Assembly: GCA_012839565.1 (NCBI GenBank)
Contig: DUMZ01000007.1
Location: 174,939 to 238,938, forward strand
From: Anaerolineaceae bacterium
Lineage (GTDB): Bacteria; Chloroflexota; Anaerolineae; Anaerolineales; Anaerolineaceae
Direction of reading: 5' to 3'
DNA: 64,000 nucleotides
The notes beneath the pieces were generated by a model, which ran no database searches, was not told the DNA's origin, and was given only the letters and a program-made list of their open reading frames with translations. A program made the position numbers and the translations under genes. Positions 36,772-45,465 of the stretch are shown piece after piece; the stretch's first letter is position 1; every line of letters starts with the position of its first letter.

Positions 36772-37635
36772 ATGAAAAAGATTTTTCCTGCCTGCATGAA
36801 ACTATTGCGTTTAAAGACTGGCCTGGCGGTGACGCTCTTTGCCAGCCTGCTCGGTGTTGCAGCCAGCCAGGTAACACCAAATTGGAAGATGCTCTGTATA
36901 ATCCTGGCAAACATTTTTAGTTCCTGGATTTTATTTTTGTTCCGCGACTGGCAGTACGCCCCACAAGATATCAGCATACAAGCCGATGACATGCAAAACC
37001 CTATCGCGGCGGGTATTATTAAACTCAACACCGCGAAGTTATTATTGCTGGTACTTGTCGGCATCACGATTACGCTTTATGCCATACCAGGCACCAAAAC
37101 GCTTATCACTGGCTTGGCGCTCTTAGCTATCATTTTTATCCTGAACTGGCGCAAACTGGGTTTGCAGAAAATATTTCATCTGAAAACAAGCCCCTACAAC
37201 TGGCTTGTAAACGCTTTCTTCTGCCTGCTGGGCAGTCTTGGTCTTGCAGATGAACTAAATCAGTTTTCGATGCTTGCCATTGCTTTCGTTGTATTGATTA
37301 TGCTTTACATCAGCCTGATTGACCAAGCCAGGCAAGGTAAAAGTGCCCGTACCTTACGACGCCTGAATATCATCTCCGCGATTTGCCTTTCACTTGCCAG
37401 TATCATTGGTATCATGCTGTTCATTATCTTTGAATTGCTCCCTTACTGGGTTACGGGTTTGTCATTGATATTAATGGCCATTATGGTCGTTCCCCAAACA
37501 CTTGAACGTTTCCGCGCCAAAGAAAAGCCTCTTTTCGAAAATGACCTTTTGCGCGTTGCCTTCTTCCGAAGTGGCGCATTGGGCCTGATGGTCCATTTCC
37601 TCGTTCCACTAATATACAGCCTTTTTATAAAGTGA
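36772..37635 (+). CDS. UbiA-superfamily-like integral membrane protein
   Basis: A 287-residue membrane protein with about eight hydrophobic helices. The first helix starts LLRLKTGLAVTLFASLLG. A loop then reads LFRDWQYAPQDISIQADDMQNPIAAG, the position of the UbiA motif 'NDxxDxxxDxxNRPxxxG'. The last elements (RVAFFRSGALGLM) fit less well. I read it as a divergent UbiA-type prenyltransferase: the aspartates and the 'NPIAAG' turn are there, while the first 'N' and the Arg of 'RP' are not. It lies 6 nt before a methyltransferase gene, so the pair may modify a prenylated compound, but this is inference. Confidence 0.55.
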   Translation: MKKIFPACMKLLRLKTGLAVTLFASLLGVAASQVTPNWKMLCIILANIFSSWILFLFRDWQYAPQDISIQADDMQNPIAAGIIKLNTAKLLLLVLVGITITLYAIPGTKTLITGLALLAIIFILNWRKLGLQKIFHLKTSPYNWLVNAFFCLLGSLGLADELNQFSMLAIAFVVLIMLYISLIDQARQGKSARTLRRLNIISAICLSLASIIGIMLFIIFELLPYWVTGLSLILMAIMVVPQTLERFRAKEKPLFENDLLRVAFFRSGALGLMVHFLVPLIYSLFIK

Positions 37636-37641
37636 GTTGCT

Positions 37642-38526
37642 ATGAAACAAAACATCCAACCACACTATTTTGAAACCGCTACTGCCTGGCATGAACATGA
37701 ACTTCTCGACTCTGGCGATGGCAAAATCCTGGAAAGATTCGGCAAAATGGTACTCGTCCGTCCCTACGCGCAGGCTTTTTGGCCAAAATCCACGCCCGAA
37801 CTTTGGCAGGAAAACCATGCCCGGTTTCAGGCTGACCTCCACAATTTCGGGGGCAAATGGCTTTACAAAGACAACGCGCAAAAATCCTGGCCCCTGCGCT
37901 GGGAAATGCTACGTTTCCAGACACAACTGGGTGCCTCACAACACATCGGCATTTTTCCGGAAGAAACTAAGCACTGGCTATGGCTCCAGGACACGATTAA
38001 AAAAGTCCAAAATCCCGTCAAAGTGCTCCATTTGTGGGCCTACACGGGCTTGATGAATCTCGTCGCCACCCATGCTGGCGCGGACGTGACCCATGTGGAC
38101 AGCTCAAAACATGGCATCGGCTGGGCGATGGCAAACCAAAAGCTTTCCAGCATGAAAGACGCCCCCATCCGATACATTCAGGAAGAGCCCCTTAAGTTCA
38201 TCAAGCGCGAAGCCCGGCGCGAAAAAAACTACAACGCGCTAATCCTGCAATTCCCACGAATGGAAAATGAAGAAGAATCGCGTTACACTGATTTTCTCAA
38301 GCAGCTACCAGACCTGATTCTCGCCATCAAAGATATTCTCGACCCGAATCCGCAGTTCATCTTAATTACCGCGCCCAGTTGCATTCACTTCACCACAACC
38401 CAGGCAATCGTGGATACTCTAAAACCAGGTCGGGGAACAATAAGCAGTGGCGTCATTTGCCTTAAAGAAAAAAGCGCAGGGCATCTTTTGCCCCACGCTT
38501 CGTTTACACGATGGTCCAGTAATTAG
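37642..38526 (+). CDS. Class I SAM-dependent methyltransferase (RlmI/YccW-like)
   Basis: A 294-residue protein. The SAM-binding core is VKVLHLWAYTGLMNLVATHAGADVTHVDSSKHGIGWAMANQKLS, which follows the RlmI/RlmL pattern 'vLnlFaYTGg.s..a...GA..vt.vD.S..a...a..N'. The 'DPP' of that family is replaced by LQFPRM. It lacks the N-terminal PUA domain of RlmI. The substrate may be rRNA or a small molecule. It begins 6 nt after the UbiA-like gene and overlaps the convergent CorC-like gene by 4 bp. Confidence 0.78.
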   Translation: MKQNIQPHYFETATAWHEHELLDSGDGKILERFGKMVLVRPYAQAFWPKSTPELWQENHARFQADLHNFGGKWLYKDNAQKSWPLRWEMLRFQTQLGASQHIGIFPEETKHWLWLQDTIKKVQNPVKVLHLWAYTGLMNLVATHAGADVTHVDSSKHGIGWAMANQKLSSMKDAPIRYIQEEPLKFIKREARREKNYNALILQFPRMENEEESRYTDFLKQLPDLILAIKDILDPNPQFILITAPSCIHFTTTQAIVDTLKPGRGTISSGVICLKEKSAGHLLPHASFTRWSSN

Positions 38527-39860
38527 GTTTCGCTTTCTTCGTTTATCGTTTCATTAATCTCGGTAGAATGATCTTTGACCAAAACCCGGTCGACTCTAAA
38601 TCCGTCCATATCTAAAACCTCAAACGAGAACTGTTCCCAAACAAAACTCTGCCCAACTTTTGGGATATGCCCAAGCTGGTTCATAATAAAGCCACTCAAT
38701 GTTTGGAAGTCGGCAGTATCTTCTTCAGGGAACTGTTCCACCTTAAGTAAGTCCTTTAGGACGTCAATCGGCAAAAGGCCATCAAACGACCACGAACCAT
38801 CAGGACGTAAAACCACTTCCTGGTTAAGGTCAAACTCATTTAGGGGAATGGCGCCCACAATCGATTCAAGTACATCATATAAGGTAACCAGGCCCAAAAC
38901 GCCACCGAATTCGTCCATAACCAAAGCCTGATGCACCGCTTTCTCTCGGAACGTTTCAAACGCCTTTATCGCCTGCATATTGCCTGGCAAAAACAGCGCC
39001 TCGCGGATATGGTTGGTAACCGAAAAATCAGGCGCGTAAATATCCACACCCACTAAATCCTTAATGTGCAACATGCCGATAGTGCGGTCCAAATCGCCCT
39101 CAGCTACCGGCATACGCGAATAAGGACTAGACTTGATATCATGAATAATTTCCGCTTGCTCATCCTCGATATTAATCCAGTCCAGTTCGGTATGGGGCGT
39201 CATCAGGGCGTCAATCCGCCGTTCTGTAAGACGAAACACGCCATCCACCATCTCTTGTTCAGCCTGGTCAAAGACGCCAGTCTGGCGACCTTCTTCAATA
39301 AAGCCTTTCACATCTTCTTCAGTAATGGATGGTTCTGGGCTGAGTTCAATGCGCAAGACACGCAGACCGATGTTAGTGGAACCACTTAACAATCGTGTTA
39401 AAGGTTTTAAGATTCGCGTTAGGGTCCTGACCATCGGGGAAAGTGCTGTGACCACATTTTCGGGCTCACTGACAGCAATTCTTTTGGGAATTAACTCTCC
39501 AAGCACAATCGAAAAATAGGTAATCAGAATGACCACAATTAAAAGCGCAAACGTTTCCGCGATAGGTGCCAGCCATGTGACTTGCTTCATAATCTCCGCC
39601 AAAGGTTGCGAGATAACAGCACCACCGATACCACCAGCCAGGGTATCAATCATGGTGATCATAATTTGAATTGCGGAAAGATATTCCTGATTAGGATCTT
39701 TGAGTAATTCCAAAGCGTAGGCTGCGCCTTTTTTACCTTCAGCAACGCGTTGCTCCAGTCTGACTTTACGTGCGGATACCATAGCGATTTCATACATCGC
39801 AAAAACGGCATTCAACCCGAAAAGGATGAAGATAAATATGATATTGAAAATTATTGGCAA
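38523..39860 (-). CDS. CNNM/CorC family transporter-like protein (hemolysin C family)
   Basis: A 445-residue membrane protein: DUF21/CNNM helices (1-190) with the family stretch MYEIAMVSARKVRLEQRVAEGKKGA and GELIPKRIAVSEPE. A pair of CBS domains follows (MTPHTELDWINIEDE..., LFLPGNMQAIKAFETFREK...), then the C-terminal CorC_HlyC domain (DGSWSFDGLLPIDVLKDLL). Relatives handle Mg2+ or Co2+ efflux. Monocistronic. Confidence 0.92.
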   Translation of the reverse strand: MPIIFNIIFIFILFGLNAVFAMYEIAMVSARKVRLEQRVAEGKKGAAYALELLKDPNQEYLSAIQIMITMIDTLAGGIGGAVISQPLAEIMKQVTWLAPIAETFALLIVVILITYFSIVLGELIPKRIAVSEPENVVTALSPMVRTLTRILKPLTRLLSGSTNIGLRVLRIELSPEPSITEEDVKGFIEEGRQTGVFDQAEQEMVDGVFRLTERRIDALMTPHTELDWINIEDEQAEIIHDIKSSPYSRMPVAEGDLDRTIGMLHIKDLVGVDIYAPDFSVTNHIREALFLPGNMQAIKAFETFREKAVHQALVMDEFGGVLGLVTLYDVLESIVGAIPLNEFDLNQEVVLRPDGSWSFDGLLPIDVLKDLLKVEQFPEEDTADFQTLSGFIMNQLGHIPKVGQSFVWEQFSFEVLDMDGFRVDRVLVKDHSTEINETINEESET

Positions 39861-39933
39861 GATATTCCTCTTTTAGTCTATGCTTTCTAGGTTAACGGTG
39901 CATAGCTGTTGCTATTCTACCAAGCTTTACAGA

Positions 39934-40683
39934 TTACGTAATCAATTCGTCGGGTAAAAAGTCGGTTTTGTTATGATAGATGAACTGCGCCATCTCATCG
40001 GGCATATCAAAACGACTAATACCGCAATTATTGTACATAAACCGATACGGGTAGCGTTGGTCAGCGGCAAAGTTCATCTCACAGCGACAAAGTGCCCGAA
40101 ACAGATAGTTAAAAAAGCCACCATGCGTAATAAGCGCCACACGGTCGTCTGTTTCGCCATGGCGATGACGAATAAAGTCAATCACCCGCGTGGCTCTTTC
40201 GGCAACGAGTTCGCGGTCTTCCTTGCCACCCGGCCACCAACCCTTTTCATGGATATGATGCTCAAGGCGTAAAAAGGGATATGTCGCCTGAATATAACTC
40301 GCGTTCAGTCCATACTCCATGCTTATCACGGGCTTATCGCCCACTATTCTTTCCAGGTAAATGCCACCTACTTCATGACAGTCAGGCAGCGCGATGAGTG
40401 GTACGTCCAAATGCCGGGCAATAATACTGCCAGTCTGAATGGCGCGTTCCATCAAACTGCAATAGACATGAGTGATTCCATACCCACTTCGGTTTTGCTG
40501 GTCCAAAAAGTGAGTTTTTATACCAGGGTTGTGTTTGCTCAGTTCCTGCGCCACCAGTTGGGATTGCAAAATACCCTTGTCCGTTAATGGCGGGTCAGCC
40601 ACACGCGGGTTATCGGTAAACTCACCACTTTCCCAGCGTGCGTTATTCGTTGATTGAGCGTGTCTAATAAAATATAGTTGCAT
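39934..40683 (-). CDS. Histidine phosphatase (phosphoglycerate mutase-like)
   Basis: A 249-residue member of the histidine phosphatase superfamily. It has the phospho-accepting motif YFIRHAQSTNN right at the N-terminus, where the usual 'RHGQT/E' reads RHAQS. SLMERAIQTGSII, the catalytic acid region CHEVGGIY and the second histidine in LITHGGFFNYLFRAL follow. Substrate unknown. I start at ATG 40683 (MQLYFIRHAQ) rather than the track's 40752, since the fold begins here and GGAG lies about 11 nt upstream. Divergent from prfA. Confidence 0.85.
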   Translation of the reverse strand: MQLYFIRHAQSTNNARWESGEFTDNPRVADPPLTDKGILQSQLVAQELSKHNPGIKTHFLDQQNRSGYGITHVYCSLMERAIQTGSIIARHLDVPLIALPDCHEVGGIYLERIVGDKPVISMEYGLNASYIQATYPFLRLEHHIHEKGWWPGGKEDRELVAERATRVIDFIRHRHGETDDRVALITHGGFFNYLFRALCRCEMNFAADQRYPYRFMYNNCGISRFDMPDEMAQFIYHNKTDFLPDELIT

Positions 40684-40800
40684 CCTAAACTTTCTCCGAC
40701 GGCTGATTATACACGGAATGGCAAAAAATACGAAAGGTTTATAGTAATACATCTCTCCAAATGGTATAATCGGGCTGAAAATTGTAAAGGCACTAAGAAT

Positions 40801-41877
40801 ATGTTAGAAAAATTAAACGCAATACTCGACCGCTATAACGACATTGAAGCACAATTAGCACAAGTTGGCGAAGATTATCAACTGGCTGTTGAACTTTCCA
40901 AAGAGCGTGCTGACCTTGAAGATGTCGCGGTAGCTGCCCGGGATTATCTTGAAACTATAAACAAAATTGATGAGACCAAAGAACTCATTGAGATCGCCGA
41001 AGGCGAATTACTCGACCTTGCCCGCCTGGAGCTTGATGAACTCCAAGAGCACCGCGACGAAATGGAAGATAAACTCCGCGCCATGCTCGTGCCCAAAGAC
41101 CCGCGCGACAACCGCAACGTCATCGTTGAAATTCGCGCCGGCACCGGTGGAGACGAAGCCGGACTCTTCGTGGCAGATTTGTTACGTATGTATCTAAAAT
41201 ACGCTGACATCCACGGTTATAAAACTGAGATAATTTCTTCCAACGAAACTGGCATCGGCGGTTTTAAAGAAGTGACCTTCACCGTAAAAGGCAAAGGCGC
41301 TTTTTCGCGTTTAAAGTTCGAATCGGGCGTCCACCGTGTTCAACGCGTGCCCGAAACCGAATCCCAGGGGCGTATTCATACTTCCACTGTTACCGTTGCC
41401 GTGTTGGCCGAAGTCGATGACTTTGAAATTGAAATTCCTGATTCAGACATTGAAATCGATGTCTACAAATCAGCCGGCGCGGGTGGCCAAAACGTTCAGA
41501 AGAACATGACTGCCGTGCGCATCCACCACATACCCACCGGTATCGTTGTTGCCTGTCAGGACGAACGCTCACAACTGCAAAACAAAACCCGCGCGATGAG
41601 CGTGCTCAAAGCCCGGCTTTACGAACTTGAAGAGCAAAAGCGGCAATCCGAACTTGACGCTACCCGTCGCTCGCAAATTGGCACCGGCGAACGCAGCGAA
41701 AAGATTCGCACCTATAATTATCCTCAATCGCGCGTCACCGACCACCGCATCAATCAAAGTTCCTTTAACATTCAGGCCGTCATGGATGGTTACGACCTGG
41801 ACGATTTTATCGAAGAACTGCAACATGTTGAAGAAGCCGAGCGATTGGCAAGTTTTGAAACCGATGCTACAGATTAG
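40801..41877 (+). CDS. prfA: Peptide chain release factor 1
   Basis: Class I release factor reading UAA and UAG, 358 residues. The stop-codon recognition segment PETESQGRIHTST has the RF1-type P-x-T. The catalytic GGQ lies in SAGAGGQNVQKN and the C-terminus has SEKIRTYNYPQSRVTDHRI. GGQ is followed by NVQKNMTAV rather than the more usual HVNKTDSAV. The track's 40678 start is upstream of the likely promoter (TATAAT 40765-40770). ATG 40801 gives the standard N-terminus MLEKLNAIL. The next gene, prmC, methylates this GGQ glutamine. Confidence 0.95.
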   Translation: MLEKLNAILDRYNDIEAQLAQVGEDYQLAVELSKERADLEDVAVAARDYLETINKIDETKELIEIAEGELLDLARLELDELQEHRDEMEDKLRAMLVPKDPRDNRNVIVEIRAGTGGDEAGLFVADLLRMYLKYADIHGYKTEIISSNETGIGGFKEVTFTVKGKGAFSRLKFESGVHRVQRVPETESQGRIHTSTVTVAVLAEVDDFEIEIPDSDIEIDVYKSAGAGGQNVQKNMTAVRIHHIPTGIVVACQDERSQLQNKTRAMSVLKARLYELEEQKRQSELDATRRSQIGTGERSEKIRTYNYPQSRVTDHRINQSSFNIQAVMDGYDLDDFIEELQHVEEAERLASFETDATD

Positions 41878-42712
41878 CATTCGTGACTGCCTGCTGGAAG
41901 CGCAAGCTGAACTCAGTCTTTTGGATAACCCCCAGCATAGTGCCATTATCCTGATGGCACATGTCTTAAATCGACCAAAAACCTGGATTATAGCCCATGG
42001 GAACGAAACGCTTGGCGAGCGCCAAAAAACAGAGTTTTTCGCCCTTACAAAGCGTTTAGCACAAGGCGAGCCCCTTCCCTACATCACCGGCAAGCAAAGT
42101 TTTTACGGGCTCGATTTTAAAGTCAGCCCGTCTGTACTCATCCCACGCCCTGAAACAGAACGCCTGGTTGATGAAGCTTCGCTATGGCTACGCGCAAACC
42201 CTTTGGCCAGCCACGCGCTTGATGTCGGCACCGGTTCCGCTTGTATCGCGATAAGCCTGGCCAAAAATCACCCTGCCCTAACCATCACCGCCCTGGACAT
42301 CTCCGAAGATGCCCTAAATCTTGCCAAAGAAAACGCGCAACTACATGGTTTGCAAGACCGCATCGCGTTTCAGCAATCTGACCTGCTGGCAAACTTTACA
42401 GGGCAAGCAGATTTAATTTGTGCTAACCTGCCATACATCCCCAGCGCGACACTCGCCGAACTTAGTGTAAGTGCCTGGGAGCCAGTTAACGCGCTTGATG
42501 GCGGGCAAGATGGTCTCGCGTTCATTCGGCGCTTGCTTGAACAATCACACGCTGTGCTCAAAACGCCTGGGCTTATTCTGCTTGAAATTGAAGCCAGCAC
42601 CGGTGAGCCAGCCATGGACCTGGCAAAAACAAGCTACCCAAAGGCAAATGTGGATTTGCTTAAGGATTTAGCTGAATATAATCGCCTGATTCGCATTGAG
42701 GTACCCAAGTGA
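41864..42712 (+). CDS. prmC: Release factor glutamine methyltransferase
   Basis: A 282-residue enzyme that N5-methylates the GGQ glutamine of release factors. The helical N-domain includes YITGKQSFYGLDFKVSPSVLIPRPETE, the PrmC hallmark. The SAM motif is ALDVGTGSACIAISLAK. The substrate-binding 'NPPY' tetrad reads NLPY (ICANLPYIPSA). ATG 41864 lies 14 nt inside the prfA end, so the genes are translationally coupled; the longer frame in the track runs through prfA and is not used. Confidence 0.93.
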   Translation: MLQISIRDCLLEAQAELSLLDNPQHSAIILMAHVLNRPKTWIIAHGNETLGERQKTEFFALTKRLAQGEPLPYITGKQSFYGLDFKVSPSVLIPRPETERLVDEASLWLRANPLASHALDVGTGSACIAISLAKNHPALTITALDISEDALNLAKENAQLHGLQDRIAFQQSDLLANFTGQADLICANLPYIPSATLAELSVSAWEPVNALDGGQDGLAFIRRLLEQSHAVLKTPGLILLEIEASTGEPAMDLAKTSYPKANVDLLKDLAEYNRLIRIEVPK

Positions 42713-43341
42713 ACCAGCCTGAGCGATTGTCCAGCCATGACCCTAAAGCCATTCAGCGTGCCCTTGAAGTCCTGAATGCTGAAGGGCTAATTGTTTTCCC
42801 TACCGATACACTTTACGGTTTGGCTTGTCTGCCTAATTCAAAACGCGCATTAGACAAGATTTACGCCACCAAACACCGCAGTCGCGCGAAAGCCTTGCCC
42901 GTTTTGATAGCTGACACCACCCAGCTGACTGAAATCACACACGAGATACCCCCAAATGCGCAAAAACTAATCAAGCACTTTTGGCCAGGCAAATTAACGC
43001 TTATCTTGCCCAAAAAAGAAGGTAAATTTCAGCATTTAAGCACCCTGGATGGCATCGCCCTGCGTATGCCCAACCATCCCTTCGCGCTGGAATTGCTTGG
43101 CAAGTCAGGCCCGCTCGCGGTGACCAGTGCGAATCTTTCCGAACATGCTAATCATGCCGACCCGGCTGAAATACTTGCCGAACTTGCCGGCCACCTGGAC
43201 CTTTTTATAGATGATGACATCCTCACTTCCACCACAGCCAGTACGATTGTGGATTGCACCCAAACGCCACCATTAATCCTGCGCGACGGCGCGATAAGCA
43301 AAGCTGAACTCAACACCGTTCTTGGTGATGAAATAGCCTAA
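42709..43341 (+). CDS. tsaC: L-threonylcarbamoyladenylate synthase (Sua5/YrdC/TsaC)
   Basis: Makes threonylcarbamoyl-AMP, the first step of the t6A modification of ANN-decoding tRNAs; 210 residues. YrdC-fold signatures: GLIVFPTDTLYGLACLP, KHRSRAKALPVLI, WPGKLTLIL, IALRMPNHP and GPLAVTSANLSEHANH, ending STIVDCT. Start is GTG 42709 overlapping the prmC stop (GTGA). The order prfA-prmC-tsaC is a widely conserved cluster. No C-terminal Sua5 domain. Confidence 0.94.
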   Translation: MNQPERLSSHDPKAIQRALEVLNAEGLIVFPTDTLYGLACLPNSKRALDKIYATKHRSRAKALPVLIADTTQLTEITHEIPPNAQKLIKHFWPGKLTLILPKKEGKFQHLSTLDGIALRMPNHPFALELLGKSGPLAVTSANLSEHANHADPAEILAELAGHLDLFIDDDILTSTTASTIVDCTQTPPLILRDGAISKAELNTVLGDEIA

Positions 43342-43653
43342 TTCGATTCGTAGTTATACGCGTTGTATATTTATTAGCATATTTTCAATCAAGAATATTA
43401 CGTTCACGGAGGCGTCTTCGCCGACGCAAAAAACATCTTATAAGTGGATTTTTTAATGCTGTTGCTAAGCAATTGCATATCAAAATTTTAGATTCACCAG
43501 CCTATATTGACCACGGCGAGACGCCTCGGTGAACAGGGATGGTAATTATCTGCTTATTTTCACAAACTTTCTGCCATTATTAATTACTGCACAATGCTAA
43601 GTAATAAGCTTGCTAACTACAATCCCATTCGCCCCCAAACACTAGGCCTTAAA
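43342..43653. repeat. Gene-free interval with an inverted pair of the GGCGTCTCGCC repeat
   Basis: TTCACGGAGGCGTCTTCGCCG at 43403-43424 and its inverted counterpart CGGCGAGACGCCTCGGTGAA at 43514-43533 enclose about 90 bp of AT-rich sequence, giving a MITE-like layout. No ORF is credible here. Confidence 0.62.
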
Positions 43654-43687
43654 ACAGAATCGCGCCGTGAATACAGCGCGATTCTGT
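43654..43687. terminator. Terminator between tsaC and the convergent DUF4349 gene
   Basis: Perfect 12-bp stem ACAGAATCGCGC / GCGCGATTCTGT with a 10-nt loop. The flanking A-run (left) and T-rich tract (right) allow use from either side. Confidence 0.75.
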
Positions 43688-43703
43688 CTATATATCCTAA
43701 AGT

Positions 43704-44666
43704 TTAATCTTTCTTCTCTGGCTCAACAGGGTCTATCACAGGCGGCTTGGCATAGTAATTCGCTCGTTGTACTTGCTTTTTCGCGCGGCGTTTCTTAACC
43801 GCTTTTGTCACAAAGAAGGCGCCCAAACCCAACGGGATTAGGAAAGGCAAGCAAACAATACTAAAGCGAATGAGAACATCCGCAATGCCTTGCGCGATAT
43901 CAATCAACTTTTGCAGCGACTCACGCGCAGTAACCCCGGGCTTCCATCCACCGATTTCAATTGGTTTAATTGAAGCTTCTGCCACAAAGTTTACTGAAAT
44001 CATAGACATCGATGCTGATTCTCTCAAATACTTCATATGCCCTTTCAACACCTCGATTTCCTCACGTGTGCGGGTCAGTTCCCTGAAAACCTTCATGGTC
44101 TTATCAAGGTCAGTCGTATTTTCCATCAACACCATTAACTGCTCTTCAGCAGCTTCAAGATTGCGCACGCGAGACTCGGTATCTACATAATCCGATGTAA
44201 CATCTTCACCAGACGTCGATTCTGATAAAACACCATCTTTGCCATCAGCTGACAATTGACGAATTTTTTCCATCGCTACATCTAATTTTTGAGTAGGAAT
44301 CCGAATGGATATGCTTGCAGTTTTGTATTCGCCACTCGAATTTACTGAACTAGATGACTCCGAACTAATCACATATCCACCCAACTGAGTTGCCATTTGA
44401 CTGACAGACCACATCGCCTCTACCGGGTCAACCACTGAAACACGCATATTTGCAGTTTTAATAACCAGTCGTTCTTGAGTTGATGACCCTAACTCGTATC
44501 CCTCCAAGGCTTCGTCCATCAGAAGCGATTCTCTTGGCAATTCAGGAACTCCCGCGTATCCCGTGCTATCCTCGGTTATATACTCATATTTTTGTGCGGG
44601 GGCTTTTGCACATGCCCCTAAAAGCAACAGGGCTATCAAACTAAAAATCAATATTTTCTTCTTCAT
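43704..44666 (-). CDS. DUF4349 domain lipoprotein
   Basis: A 320-residue surface lipoprotein. Lipobox LLGAC (Cys19). The DUF4349 domain starts ERLVIKTANMRVSV and continues with GGYVISSESSS and ISIRIPTQKLDVAMEKI. A coiled-coil helix pair follows (about 165-215), then a single membrane helix near residue 270-295 and a basic cytoplasmic tail. Function of the family is unknown. The combination of a lipid anchor and a C-terminal membrane helix is normal for it. Convergent with tsaC. Confidence 0.87.
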   Translation of the reverse strand: MKKKILIFSLIALLLLGACAKAPAQKYEYITEDSTGYAGVPELPRESLLMDEALEGYELGSSTQERLVIKTANMRVSVVDPVEAMWSVSQMATQLGGYVISSESSSSVNSSGEYKTASISIRIPTQKLDVAMEKIRQLSADGKDGVLSESTSGEDVTSDYVDTESRVRNLEAAEEQLMVLMENTTDLDKTMKVFRELTRTREEIEVLKGHMKYLRESASMSMISVNFVAEASIKPIEIGGWKPGVTARESLQKLIDIAQGIADVLIRFSIVCLPFLIPLGLGAFFVTKAVKKRRAKKQVQRANYYAKPPVIDPVEPEKKD

Positions 44667-44734
44667 TCTCTTCTCCTTTTTAAAGCTTCCTTAGCCTTAA
44701 GCATTAAACGAAAAAACTCGAATAAAAGTTCCCG

Positions 44735-45460
44735 CTACCTGCCTAAATTCAAGCGTCTCGCTTGTATTGATGGGATGCCTCGTTCTTCGATGCGTTTTGC
44801 CACAGCTGACACATCATAAGGCACCCTTTTGAACAAAAAGCTATTCTCTTCAAGATCCCAAATCACATAAGCGGCTCTGGGGTCACGGTCGCGCGGTTGC
44901 CCCACCGCGCCGGGGTTCAATATAAAGCGTTCTTGCGGTATCCAGCGGTCGCCAGATTCCGGTTTCAGCAAACGCACCTTAAAATCTGCTGATTCGATAA
45001 AAATCGCTGGCGTGTGCGTATGCCCCACCAAAGAACCCTGACTCTCAAAATACTCAAACGCTGCCCAGGCGATGCCACCCTGGTCCACGTACTCCCAAAT
45101 GGGATCGCGTGGACTGCCATGTGCCAGAGTAATCCCATCAAGGAGCAACTTTTCAGGCAATTCGCTTAGAAAATCAAGCGAGCTTTTCGTCATCAGACTC
45201 TTTTGCAAATTCAAAGCCTTGCGCGCTTCATGGTTAAAGTGAGTTGTGCTTATGATGTCTAATACTGCCGCGTCATGATTACCCATAATGCAGGTTAAAT
45301 TAGGCAATTCACGTAACAAGCTGACACATTCTTCTGGGTCAGGCCCATAGCCAACCACATCACCAAGACAAATCACGCGGTCAAATTCACCCGCATCAGC
45401 CAAAACCGCCTCAAAGGCGCCTAGATTTGAGTGAATGTCAGAGATTACCAGAGCGCGCAT
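44735..45460 (-). CDS. Metallophosphoesterase (YfcE/MJ0936-like)
   Basis: A 241-residue calcineurin-like phosphoesterase with all metal motifs: VISDIHSN, ICLGDVVGYGPDPEEC, CIMGNHDAAV, LAHGSP and VGHTHTP, followed by LNPGAVGQPRDRDPRAAY. This variant is common and usually annotated as YfcE-type. It probably hydrolyses a phosphodiester; the substrate is unknown. It lies 5 nt after the DUF3048 gene and is likely co-transcribed with it. Confidence 0.9.
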   Translation of the reverse strand: MRALVISDIHSNLGAFEAVLADAGEFDRVICLGDVVGYGPDPEECVSLLRELPNLTCIMGNHDAAVLDIISTTHFNHEARKALNLQKSLMTKSSLDFLSELPEKLLLDGITLAHGSPRDPIWEYVDQGGIAWAAFEYFESQGSLVGHTHTPAIFIESADFKVRLLKPESGDRWIPQERFILNPGAVGQPRDRDPRAAYVIWDLEENSFLFKRVPYDVSAVAKRIEERGIPSIQARRLNLGR

Positions 45461-45465
45461 CTCGT

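Noticed and set aside
38468-38500. Hairpin with T-run (AAGCG..GGGCA / TGCCC..CGCTT) near the end of the 37642 methyltransferase gene
   Set aside because: It has two internal mismatches and lies in coding sequence before the stop, so I do not call it a terminator.
41627-41863. N-terminal 79-residue extension of prmC in the ORF track
   Set aside because: It overlaps the conserved end of prfA; ATG 41864 gives the normal PrmC N-terminus.
43403-43534. Possible two-unit CRISPR-like array
   Set aside because: The two similar units are inverted, not direct, with one spacer-like interval and no cas genes; it fits a palindromic repeat element.
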